DNA from: Candidatus Gastranaerophilales bacterium
GTDB lineage: Bacteria; Cyanobacteriota; Vampirovibrionia; Gastranaerophilales; Gastranaerophilaceae
DNA: 64,000 nt
NCBI GenBank assembly: GCA_944326545.1
Contig: CALVEH010000008.1
Location: forward strand, 39,825 to 103,824
Reading direction: 5' to 3'
Shown: positions 15,791 through 23,564 of the stretch, piece by piece
Layout: each line of letters begins with the position of its first letter
Numbering within the stretch: position 1 is the stretch's first letter
Program-made: the position numbers and the translations under genes
Notes under the pieces: model-generated
Told to the model about the DNA's origin: nothing
Database searches by the model: none
What the model saw: the letters and a program-made list of their open reading frames with translations, nothing else

Positions 15791-17200
15791 ATGATAAATA
15801 AAATTACGCATGGAAGTTTATACATAAATAAGCAATTTGCTTCAGCTCAACCTGCTTTTAAATCTCAAGATGTTTCACAGCAACAACCTGTGGAATTGAC
15901 AAAAGTGCCTACACCAACGCTTGTTGCATATTTGAGCAATATCAATAAATCAGGGAATAATGAACATATTGAAATAAAATATTTCAACACGCTTTCTCCT
16001 GATAAGATGCAAGAAAAATATGCAAATGAGGCAACTAAAGCAGTAAATGATTTATCAAATCGAGCAGGAAAAGTTTCTGAAGAACTCAGTTGGATTAAAG
16101 AGTTACCTCAAGAGCAAATTAAAAGACTTGATGAGATTTATGCGCTTGCTGATTCTTTAAAACAAAACGGAGAAGGTAAACTTGGCATTATAGGTATAGG
16201 CGGTTCAAAACACACTATAGAAAATATGCTGTCTTTAAACAGATTGTCTGACAAAGCAGTATTTCTTTCTTCTGTTACTCCTGAAGACATAAAATCCTTT
16301 ATTGATAAATTAGGTGACAAAAAGACATTAGCAATAATGGTTGCCTCTAAATCAGGCACAACACTGGAACCCTCTGTAGGTTTTGAACAGGTAAGAAAAC
16401 TCCTTGGCGATGATTTTAAAAATTATGCCTGTATAACAGACAAAGATGAATCCAAAAGCAAATTAAGAAAGCTTGCAAATGAAAATTCTTACAAATGCGG
16501 AATTATCCACGACGGATGCGGAGGAAGATTTGGCGCTTTTGACGACCACACCCTCACTGCTTTAGCGTACTGTGGTATGCCTAAAGAAGATATAAAAAAA
16601 ATGCTAGAATCTGCATTAAAAGCACAGACAAAATTTATGAATCCAGATTTTAAATCAAATCCGGCTTTACAAAGAGCTGCTTTCAACGTTGAGTCTGTTC
16701 TCAACGGAAAAGCAAATCAACACGACTACTATTTTGGCGACAGGTTTGAGGGTACAGCTTTGTGGAATACACAAATGAAAAAAGAATCTCACAAATCCTT
16801 GTACAAAGTGTCAGCTGATTTAGTAGGCCCCGCATTTTTACACAATTCTACAGAAAGTGATTTAGACGAGGGTAATAATACTTCCTTCTATACTTTTAAT
16901 GCCATTAAAAACGATAAAAGTGAAGATTATAAAGCCTATAATGCTCTATTAAACGGAAGCTTAAAAGCTTATAGTGAAAGACATCCTGTGTCTTTGATTG
17001 AGCTAAAAGATCTTTCGCCTGAATCGATTGGTGAGTTTGTGGAATTAAAACATTTTGAAACCTTATACACGGGCATGATGTTAAGAGCTATCAAAAATCA
17101 ACAAAATCAAGAGGCTGCTACTAAAGAAAAACTCCCAGAAGTAGTACAGCCCCACGTTAATATTTATAAAAAAGAAGTTAATAAAATTTTAGCTTCTTAA
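15791..17200 (+). CDS. pgi: Glucose-6-phosphate isomerase, divergent, with N-terminal AFKS motif
   Basis: 469 aa. Sugar-isomerase core is clear: LGIIGIGGSKHTIENML (about 133), ASKSGTTLEPSVGFEQV, CGGRFGAFDDHTLTALAYCG, QMKKESHKSLYK (the QxxxES block with catalytic Glu) and the C-terminal VVQPHVNIYKKEV lysine region. It interconverts glucose- and fructose-6-phosphate in the cytoplasm. The first about 45 residues are an added tail with PAFKSQ at 21-26, matching the FKG-like N-terminal motif of other proteins here, which is odd for a glycolytic enzyme. Start has a weak ribosome site. Confidence 0.85.
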   Translation: MINKITHGSLYINKQFASAQPAFKSQDVSQQQPVELTKVPTPTLVAYLSNINKSGNNEHIEIKYFNTLSPDKMQEKYANEATKAVNDLSNRAGKVSEELSWIKELPQEQIKRLDEIYALADSLKQNGEGKLGIIGIGGSKHTIENMLSLNRLSDKAVFLSSVTPEDIKSFIDKLGDKKTLAIMVASKSGTTLEPSVGFEQVRKLLGDDFKNYACITDKDESKSKLRKLANENSYKCGIIHDGCGGRFGAFDDHTLTALAYCGMPKEDIKKMLESALKAQTKFMNPDFKSNPALQRAAFNVESVLNGKANQHDYYFGDRFEGTALWNTQMKKESHKSLYKVSADLVGPAFLHNSTESDLDEGNNTSFYTFNAIKNDKSEDYKAYNALLNGSLKAYSERHPVSLIELKDLSPESIGEFVELKHFETLYTGMMLRAIKNQQNQEAATKEKLPEVVQPHVNIYKKEVNKILAS

Positions 17201-17204
17201 CAAC

Positions 17205-17672
17205 CTAAATAGCGTCTTCATGTAATAAAGTATCAAAAATTATTTGCATTTTTTCAGAATTTTCCATTAACCTTTTAACATCAGCAATTCTTTCATCATC
17301 AGAATTGTACTGCTTTCTCATAGCTTCAAGTTCACTATGATCAAAGAATTTTCCACCGCAAGTATAACATTCATCAATAGTTATTTCTTGTTTTGCACTT
17401 ACATGGTTTTTCACCATAGGTTTATGACAAATAGGACACTCTCTATCCATTGTTGTATCTACTTTTATAAATTCTCTGCCTTTTTTAGCTTCAGAAATTG
17501 GCGTAATATCTTCACTTTTTTCATCAATTTTTTTGAGTTCTCTTGTATCAAGCCATATTCCGCCACAACCATCAAGACATATATCTACAATAAAACCTTG
17601 GTTTTCAAGAAAAACTTTTTTCATAATTTTGCCGCAAGCAGGGCATTTAATAAATTCATAATTGTCTGCCAT
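17205..17672 (-). CDS. Double zinc-ribbon (zf-TFIIB-like) protein
   Basis: 155 aa with two copies of the CPxC-x-CxxCGGxWxD ribbon. First: CPACGKIMKK ... CLDGCGGIWLDTREL; second: CPICHKPMVK ... CYTCGGKFFDHSELE. Each would hold a zinc. Members of this family are widespread small proteins without an established function. Ends 5 bases from the convergent pgi stop. A dyad (17708-17733) lies in the divergent gap to the TolC gene. Confidence 0.8.
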   Translation of the reverse strand: MADNYEFIKCPACGKIMKKVFLENQGFIVDICLDGCGGIWLDTRELKKIDEKSEDITPISEAKKGREFIKVDTTMDRECPICHKPMVKNHVSAKQEITIDECYTCGGKFFDHSELEAMRKQYNSDDERIADVKRLMENSEKMQIIFDTLLHEDAI

Positions 17673-17707
17673 AAGTTAAAAATCCTCTATTTGTAAGATA
17701 AAACAAT

Positions 17708-17733
17708 TATAACATTTTTTATTAAAAATGTTA
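17708..17733. promoter_or_regulatory. AT-rich dyad in divergent gap before TolC gene
   Basis: ATAACATTTTT-TATT-AAAAATGTTAT, an 11-bp perfect inverted repeat between the leftward zinc-ribbon gene and rightward TolC gene. Could be an operator; its AT content lowers confidence. Confidence 0.3.
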
Positions 17734-17778
17734 TCTTGATTTTATGCACCATATAAAGTATTTTTATAAAACGGAGAT

Positions 17779-19104
17779 ATGGTTAAAGATAGATTAAAAT
17801 ATTTAATAATAACACTGGCTATACCTGCATTAATTAACACAGGGAGTGTTTTTGCGGATGAATTCAAAAAAATAAATCTTGACGATGCTATTCAACTTTC
17901 TGTTTCTAACAATTTGGATTTGCAATCGGCAAGAATTAATGTAGTACTGGCTAAAAACGATATAAAAACAGCAAACAGATTAAAAAACCCTGACATAAAT
18001 ATATTTTACAATATGGGAAAAGCAGGAAAAAGCGAACCTCAACAAATAGGTATTTCAGAAACCCTTGAAATAGCTAAACGAGCCCCCAGAAAAAACTTAG
18101 CAAAATCAAACCTATACAAAAAGGAACTTGACGTAAAACTTGCTGAATTCACACTGGAAATGGACGTAAGAGAAACTTACGTTGATTTAGTAGGTGCTAA
18201 AACAATATTGAAGTGTCTTATAGAGCAAAAACAATTACTTGTTGAGTTGGAAGAATTAGCTAAGAAAAAGCTAAAATCAGGAATATCCGCAGAATCAGAG
18301 GTAATACAAGCACAAATTGCTTTAAACCAAATGGAAACCAAAATCAATTCTGCAAAAACAAACATAACTACAGCAAGAAACAATTTTAATAAAGCTTTAA
18401 ATCTAAAAGAAGACAGCAAGATAATCTATGATACACAAGAAGATGATTTGCCTGGTGAAACAGTCTTTATTTCTTTAAAAACACCTGATTATAATCTTAA
18501 AATGCCTGACTTTGACGTAATTGCACAAAAAGCTCTTGAAAAAAGACTAGATATTCAAGCGGCAAAACAAGAAATAGAAATAGCAAAGAAAAATCTTACT
18601 GTTGTTGAGCGTCAAAGAATCCCTGATGTGGAAATTCTGGGAGGTTATTCATATTTGCCATCAACTCACAGCGATTCAGGACATTTTGAACCCGGTGCTT
18701 ACGCAGGAGCAGGAATAAACAATGTTCCTGTTTTCTATTCCTACAGACCGGAAATCAAAAATGCAAAATTACAAATTGAACAAGCTCAAATAAATTATGA
18801 ATCAGCAAAAAACAAGGCTACAAAAGATTTGAGTTCTGCCTATGACAGATTTGTTACTTCACAAACAAATTTGTTATTCTATAAACAAAAACTGATTAAA
18901 GATTCTGAGGAATTAATAAAAATATCTAAGAAAAACTACAATGAAGGCAAAACTGACCTCACCTCAGTAATTGTTATGCAACAATCATACCAAGATATAA
19001 TAGTGGGTTATGTAGCAGCGCTTACTGATTATTACACCGACTGGATCGACTTTTTAAGAGAAGTCAATAACGAAGATTTTGATATAAACGAAGAAAATTT
19101 GTAG
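17779..19104 (+). CDS. TolC-family outer-membrane efflux protein
   Basis: 441 aa with a signal peptide (cleavage about SVFA-DE, residue 27). LDDAIQLSVSNNLDLQSARINV (about 33-54) is the standard TolC N-terminal helix, and long heptad-rich helices alternate with strands in two halves (about 30-230 and 240-430). TolC proteins form trimeric channels through the outer membrane for efflux or type I export. No adaptor or inner-membrane pump adjoins it. Its presence supports a two-membrane envelope. Convergent with rex, 11 bases apart. Confidence 0.88.
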   Translation: MVKDRLKYLIITLAIPALINTGSVFADEFKKINLDDAIQLSVSNNLDLQSARINVVLAKNDIKTANRLKNPDINIFYNMGKAGKSEPQQIGISETLEIAKRAPRKNLAKSNLYKKELDVKLAEFTLEMDVRETYVDLVGAKTILKCLIEQKQLLVELEELAKKKLKSGISAESEVIQAQIALNQMETKINSAKTNITTARNNFNKALNLKEDSKIIYDTQEDDLPGETVFISLKTPDYNLKMPDFDVIAQKALEKRLDIQAAKQEIEIAKKNLTVVERQRIPDVEILGGYSYLPSTHSDSGHFEPGAYAGAGINNVPVFYSYRPEIKNAKLQIEQAQINYESAKNKATKDLSSAYDRFVTSQTNLLFYKQKLIKDSEELIKISKKNYNEGKTDLTSVIVMQQSYQDIIVGYVAALTDYYTDWIDFLREVNNEDFDINEENL

Positions 19105-19115
19105 TAATAAAAAAT

Positions 19116-19736
19116 CTACTCAATATCTTTGCAAGCAAACTGTAAAAAGCTACCCATCAAGTTTTCATTCCAAACTTTTACTGATGGAGGGACTTTTAAC
19201 ACTGCAGGGGTAAAGTTCCAGATATATTTGATATTTGATTCTATTAGAAAATCCGCAACCTGTTGTGCATATTGACGCGGTACTGTCAAAATAGCTATTT
19301 CTACACCCAATCTTTGCACCAAATTAGGCAGTTTTGAAATATGAAAAATCTGTTTGTTGTTTACTTGAATATCTATTTTTTGCGGATCATTATCAAAAAG
19401 CGCAAGAATATTTAAGCCGTAACTATTAAAACTATCATATTTTGCCAACGCAAGTCCCAAGTGTCCTGAGCCAACAATAAAAGCATCTTTAGTTTTTGCA
19501 AAACCAAGTGTTTTTTCGATTGAGTCTTTTAAATCTTTAACCATATACCCAACTCGACATTTACCTGCATTATTGAGCAGTTTAAAGTCTTTTCTGACTT
19601 GAGAATCGTCAATATTAAGACGTTGAGCAATCTGCGGACTTGATATTGTCTCAATACCTGCCTCAATATACTCAACCATAATGCTGTGGTAAAGAGTTAA
19701 TCTATTGGAAACTTTTTCGGGTATATTTTTGCTCAT
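19116..19736 (-). CDS. rex: Redox-sensing transcriptional repressor Rex
   Basis: 206 aa. N-terminal winged helix (about 1-75) with SSPQIAQRLNIDDSQVRKDF as recognition region, then a Rossmann fold with VGSGHLGLALAKY as the NADH-binding glycine motif and LFDNDPQKI as the following acidic strand. Rex binds DNA when NADH/NAD+ is low and derepresses fermentation and hydrogenase genes when NADH rises. It is divergent from the hydrogenase cluster; candidate operators lie in the shared gap (see 19871-19932). Confidence 0.93.
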   Translation of the reverse strand: MSKNIPEKVSNRLTLYHSIMVEYIEAGIETISSPQIAQRLNIDDSQVRKDFKLLNNAGKCRVGYMVKDLKDSIEKTLGFAKTKDAFIVGSGHLGLALAKYDSFNSYGLNILALFDNDPQKIDIQVNNKQIFHISKLPNLVQRLGVEIAILTVPRQYAQQVADFLIESNIKYIWNFTPAVLKVPPSVKVWNENLMGSFLQFACKDIE

Positions 19737-19870
19737 TTTTCACACCTTTATAAAATTCAACCAAAATTATACATTAAATCACGAAAAAAATCACGATTAA
19801 TTTTGCAAAACAATAATAATTGCAGTGCAGATATAATTACTTAATTGGATTACAGCATATTATTTATCGC

Positions 19871-19899
19871 TTGCCATTTGCTATTAAATAGCATAAAAT
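19871..19899 (+). promoter_or_regulatory. Promoter of the ferredoxin/hydrogenase cluster
   Basis: TTGCCA, 17-base spacer, TAAAAT. The spacer contains a perfect dyad TGCTATT-A-AATAGCA (19879-19893), positioned to be bound by a repressor or activator. Confidence 0.6.
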
Positions 19900-19900
19900 A

Positions 19901-19932
19901 TAAATTGTAAGGGTGAAAATAATCACAATTTA
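19901..19932. promoter_or_regulatory. Candidate Rex operator at the transcription start
   Basis: Inverted repeat TAAATTGT ... ACAATTTA with 16 bases between arms, overlapping the expected start site. The right half reads TTGTGATT on the minus strand, like half of the Rex consensus TTGTGA-N6-TCACAA; the left half (TTGTAA) is imperfect and the spacing is wider than usual. Position just downstream of the -10 fits repression. Confidence 0.4.
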
Positions 19933-19964
19933 ATATTCTGCAGACATCTATAAGGATTAAGAAA

Positions 19965-20219
19965 ATGGAAAAAGAAAAAACCAAAACTATTACTATTAAA
20001 GTATGTATGGGTAGCTCTTGTTTTGCTAGAGGAAACGCTGCAAACCTTGATTACATCGAAAATTTTGTTAAAGAACACGGTCTTGATGCAAAAATCGAAG
20101 TTGTTGGCAGCAGATGCGAAAACAATTGCGCTGTAGGTCCTAACGTTATAATCAATGGAGAAAATTGTGAATCAGCTTCTCCTGTTAGATTAGAAGCAAT
20201 ACTAAAAAAATATTTATAA
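19965..20219 (+). CDS. Thioredoxin-like [2Fe-2S] ferredoxin (NuoE C-domain type)
   Basis: 84 aa with CMGSSC (CX4C) and CENNC (CX3C), the four ligands of the thioredoxin-like [2Fe-2S] fold also found at the C-terminus of NuoE/HydC. It carries single electrons between hydrogenase partners. Preceded by AAGGAT and a strong promoter, followed at once by an intrinsic terminator, so it is probably made in excess of the downstream genes. Confidence 0.88.
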   Translation: MEKEKTKTITIKVCMGSSCFARGNAANLDYIENFVKEHGLDAKIEVVGSRCENNCAVGPNVIINGENCESASPVRLEAILKKYL

Positions 20220-20230
20220 GTTTATAGTTT

Positions 20231-20267
20231 AAACAGACTTGTTCAATATAGGACAAGTCTGTTTTTT
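20231..20267 (+). terminator. Intrinsic terminator or attenuator inside the hydrogenase cluster
   Basis: Perfect 12-bp stem AAACAGACTTGT / ACAAGTCTGTTT with a 10-base loop and six Ts, between the first ferredoxin and the sensory hydrogenase gene. Confidence 0.85.
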
Positions 20268-20286
20268 AAAAAGATGAGGTCTCTTT

Positions 20287-22035
20287 ATGAATAGCCAATA
20301 CCCTATTTATACGCTGCAAAACGAGTGTGTGGATTGTTATAAATGCGTGCGTCAGTGCAGCATGAAAGCTATTAAAATAGAAAACGGTCACGCATCAGTT
20401 ATTCCTGAGAAATGCATAGCTTGCGGACACTGTGTTTTAGTTTGCCCTTCAGAAGCAAAAAAAATAAGAAACGACATAAACAAAGCAAGAGCGGTATTAA
20501 CAGCAAAAAAAAGAGTATTTGTATCATTAGCGCCAAGTTGGGCAGGATTTTGGAATTGTTCTGTTGAAAAGCTTATAACAGCAATTAAAAAACTGGGTTT
20601 TGAAGGCGTATCAGAGACCGCGCTGGGTGCCCAAGAAGTTTCTATCGAAGTTACAAAAATCCTTTCTAAAAGAGACAATAAAATACATATATCAAGTGCT
20701 TGCCCTGCAATTGTTGATTATGTAAGGCTCTATATGCCTGAATACACAAAGTACATTACACCTGTTGGCTCTCCTGCAATGACACACGCAAAACTTTTAA
20801 AGAAAAGATATGGTGATGACATAGGTGTTGTATTTGTCGGCCCTTGTATTGCCAAGAAAAATGAAGCAGACAGAAACCCTGAGTTGATAGATGTTTCATT
20901 GACATTTCATGAGCTTTCTCAATGGTTTGCACTCGATAACATAGAACCGGATAATGTTGAAGTTACGGAAGAAGTAAAATTCGTGCCTAAAAAAGCCTAT
21001 GAAGGCGCTTACTACCCTATAGAAGGAGGTATGAACAAAACCATCCGACTTTCTGGCTGTGCAAAAGATATTCAACTTGTCAGCGTAAGTTCAATTCCTG
21101 CTTTTAAAGATTCTTTGAACAACCTAACACCTGAAAACCTCGACAGAACCATCTTCATTGAAGCTCTTGCTTGTCCGGGAGGATGTGCAAACGGCCCTTG
21201 CAAAGATGCTTCAAAGCCAGGTGTTATAACAATGTCTGATATTTTAAGGACAGTCAAATTAAGAGACGACATCCCGACAGAACCTGAAGTAGTTGTTGAA
21301 AAAGAATATAGAGAACGCCCTCAAAACACGAGAGTTTATTCAACAGAAGAAATTGCAGAAGCAATGGCAAGAATTGGTAAACACGGTGCAGAAGACGAAT
21401 TGAACTGCGGTGGCTGCGGTTACGATACTTGCCGCCAACTTGCAGAAGCATTGTTGAACGGAGATGCAGAACCTTCAATGTGTGTTTCTTATATGAGAAA
21501 ACTCGCAATAAGAAAGGCAAGTGCAATGTTGCGTTCTATGCCATCTGCCATAGTTATGGCCGATCAAGACTTAAATATTCTTGAAACCAACGAAGCATTT
21601 GTAAGAATGTTTGCCCCTGAACTTTTAGAGTTATTCACAAGTCGTCCTGAAGGTTTGGCTGGTGGTGCTTTGGATAGGGTTGTACCATTTATTGACCTGT
21701 TTAAAAGAACTCTTAAATCTGGCAAAGATATCCATAAAGAAAGATATCCTGTAGGCAAAAACCTTTATGACATTGCTGTTTTTGAAATAGAACGCAATAA
21801 GATTGTTGGTGCAGTTATCACAGATGTTACACAAACTGAGATGAAACGTGAACAAATTGCCAAAAAAGCTCATGAAGTAATTGAAAAGAACATAGCAACC
21901 GTTCAAAATATCGCTTGTCTTTTAGGTGAGCACATGGTTGATACAGAACTTTTACTAAGCCAAATTGCTCAAGGTTATGAAGATGACGGTTCAGAGACCG
22001 AAGACTCTGACGGAACAGAATCAGGAGAAAAATAA
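20287..22035 (+). CDS. PAS-domain [FeFe]-hydrogenase, sensory (Group C, HydS/HfsB-like)
   Basis: 582 aa. Two [4Fe-4S] ferredoxin motifs (C14/17/20/24 and C43/46/49/53), then the H-cluster domain: L1 SSACP (C139), L2 VGPCIAKKNE (C187), L3 EALACPGGC (C296, C300). The proton-relay cysteine that precedes the L1 ligand in catalytic enzymes is Ala138, as in sensory HydS types. A four-cysteine Fe-S domain (C374, C377, C382, C399; NCGGCGYDTC) and a PAS domain (about 415-525) follow, then an acidic tail. Such proteins are thought to sense H2 and signal. Its stop overlaps the start of the phosphatase gene, its likely output partner. Confidence 0.9.
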   Translation: MNSQYPIYTLQNECVDCYKCVRQCSMKAIKIENGHASVIPEKCIACGHCVLVCPSEAKKIRNDINKARAVLTAKKRVFVSLAPSWAGFWNCSVEKLITAIKKLGFEGVSETALGAQEVSIEVTKILSKRDNKIHISSACPAIVDYVRLYMPEYTKYITPVGSPAMTHAKLLKKRYGDDIGVVFVGPCIAKKNEADRNPELIDVSLTFHELSQWFALDNIEPDNVEVTEEVKFVPKKAYEGAYYPIEGGMNKTIRLSGCAKDIQLVSVSSIPAFKDSLNNLTPENLDRTIFIEALACPGGCANGPCKDASKPGVITMSDILRTVKLRDDIPTEPEVVVEKEYRERPQNTRVYSTEEIAEAMARIGKHGAEDELNCGGCGYDTCRQLAEALLNGDAEPSMCVSYMRKLAIRKASAMLRSMPSAIVMADQDLNILETNEAFVRMFAPELLELFTSRPEGLAGGALDRVVPFIDLFKRTLKSGKDIHKERYPVGKNLYDIAVFEIERNKIVGAVITDVTQTEMKREQIAKKAHEVIEKNIATVQNIACLLGEHMVDTELLLSQIAQGYEDDGSETEDSDGTESGEK

Positions 22036-23210
22036 TGCCTGAAAAATCTTTCTTTGTCGACATAGATTGTTTTCAACAAAAAAAACATGGACAAAATACT
22101 TTTGGTGACTGCTTTAAATCAAAACGTTTTACGGATGAAGGCAGGTTGCTTGCTGTTTTATCAGACGGTCTTGGTAGCGGAATAAAAGCGAATATTCTTG
22201 CAACAATGACAGCCACTATGATTTTAAAGTTCATTGAAGAAGGCAAGGATATTTTAAAGGCAACAGAAGTTATAATGAACTCGCTGCCCGTATGTCAGGT
22301 TAGAAAAATCAGTTATTCGACATTTTCTGCTTTTGAATGTTCTGATGAAGGTGAAATTAAAATAGTAGAAGAAGGTAATCCGGATTTTATTCACCTTAGA
22401 AACGGTGTTGTACTAGAACATAAACCTAAAATTGTTACATCAAAAACATTTACTAACAGGCACATGCATTTGTACAGTTTTAAGTTAGAACCTGAAGACA
22501 GACTTATTTTTTGCTCGGATGGTGTAACTCAATCAGGAATGGGCACAAATGAATACAAGCTTGGTTGGAGACGTGAGGGACTAATTGATTTTGTAGAGGC
22601 AGAATTAAGAAGAAACCCTGCAATATCAAGCCGTCATCTCGCTCAAGAAATCGTTAAAGAAGCAATAAGAAAAGAACCAGAACATCAAGCTAAAGACGAT
22701 GTTTCTGCGCTTGTTTTATATTTCAGACAGCCAAGAAAATTGCTCATTTTTACAGGTCCGCCATACCGTCAAGACAGAGATGCAGAGTATTCAAAAATCT
22801 TTGATGATTTTGACGGAAGAAAAGCTATAGTAGGAGGAACCACTGCAAACCTTATTGCAAGAGAATTAGGAAGAGAAATTACAACAGAAAAATACAATAA
22901 GGGAATGCTTCCGGCTTGTTCACACATGGATGGTGTTGATCTTATTACAGAAGGTATTTTGACTTTAACCAAAGTTTTGGAATACTTAAATGAAGGCTAT
23001 GACCGTTGGCCTGACGATGCAGCCGGAAGATTAATTGAACTTTTGTTAGACTCTGATGTTATAGATTTTATGATTGGTTCAAAACTAAATCAGGCACATT
23101 ATGACCCTGATTTGCCTTTGGAACTTGAAATTCGTAAAAATGTTGTAAAACAACTGGAAAAAATTTTATCAGGACGTTATATTAAAAAGGTAAACCTCAA
23201 ATTTATCTAG
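22035..23210 (+). CDS. SpoIIE-type PP2C phosphatase linked to the sensory hydrogenase
   Basis: 391 aa. N-terminal SpoIIE/PP2C domain (about 1-225) with metal-binding motifs LSDGLGSG, FCSDGVTQSG and AKDDVSALVL. The C-terminal 160 residues (from about RKLLIFTGPPY) form a second conserved domain with GRKAIVGGTTANLIAREL, found attached to SpoIIE phosphatases in hydrogenase clusters. Likely dephosphorylates a serine/threonine on a regulator when the PAS hydrogenase signals. Starts one base inside the hydrogenase stop, indicating translational coupling. No cognate kinase or antagonist gene lies in the window. Confidence 0.85.
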   Translation: MPEKSFFVDIDCFQQKKHGQNTFGDCFKSKRFTDEGRLLAVLSDGLGSGIKANILATMTATMILKFIEEGKDILKATEVIMNSLPVCQVRKISYSTFSAFECSDEGEIKIVEEGNPDFIHLRNGVVLEHKPKIVTSKTFTNRHMHLYSFKLEPEDRLIFCSDGVTQSGMGTNEYKLGWRREGLIDFVEAELRRNPAISSRHLAQEIVKEAIRKEPEHQAKDDVSALVLYFRQPRKLLIFTGPPYRQDRDAEYSKIFDDFDGRKAIVGGTTANLIARELGREITTEKYNKGMLPACSHMDGVDLITEGILTLTKVLEYLNEGYDRWPDDAAGRLIELLLDSDVIDFMIGSKLNQAHYDPDLPLELEIRKNVVKQLEKILSGRYIKKVNLKFI

Positions 23211-23300
23211 TGAAATTGTTGCATAATGTTATACACCCCCATAAAAACACAAGAGGTTAACAAGACAAGTGTGACATTTTCAAAAAAAAGGGAGAACTAA

Positions 23301-23564
23301 ATGGAAGAATCCGGAAAAATATTATTGGAACTATGCTTTGGTACAACATGCTTTGTAATGGGTGCCTCAAAGTTGCAGGAGATTGAACAATATATTCCTC
23401 CTCAATACAAAAACAAAGTGGAAGTTAAAGCACATACCTGTCTGGATTTGTGTAAAAACGCAACTTATATGAAAGCTCCCTTTGTAAAACTCGATGGAGA
23501 GATAATCTCTGAGGCTACGGTTGAGAAGATAATTCAAGCAATAGAGAGAAAGATAAATGGATAA
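23301..23564 (+). CDS. Second thioredoxin-like [2Fe-2S] ferredoxin
   Basis: 87 aa with CFGTTC (CX4C) and CLDLC (CX3C), a divergent paralogue of the ferredoxin at 19965. Its stop overlaps the start of the downstream catalytic hydrogenase by 8 bases, so the two are coupled and it is probably that enzyme's direct electron partner. Strong AGGGAG precedes the ATG by 6-7 bases. The 90-base gap to the phosphatase gene may carry its own promoter. Confidence 0.85.
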   Translation: MEESGKILLELCFGTTCFVMGASKLQEIEQYIPPQYKNKVEVKAHTCLDLCKNATYMKAPFVKLDGEIISEATVEKIIQAIERKING

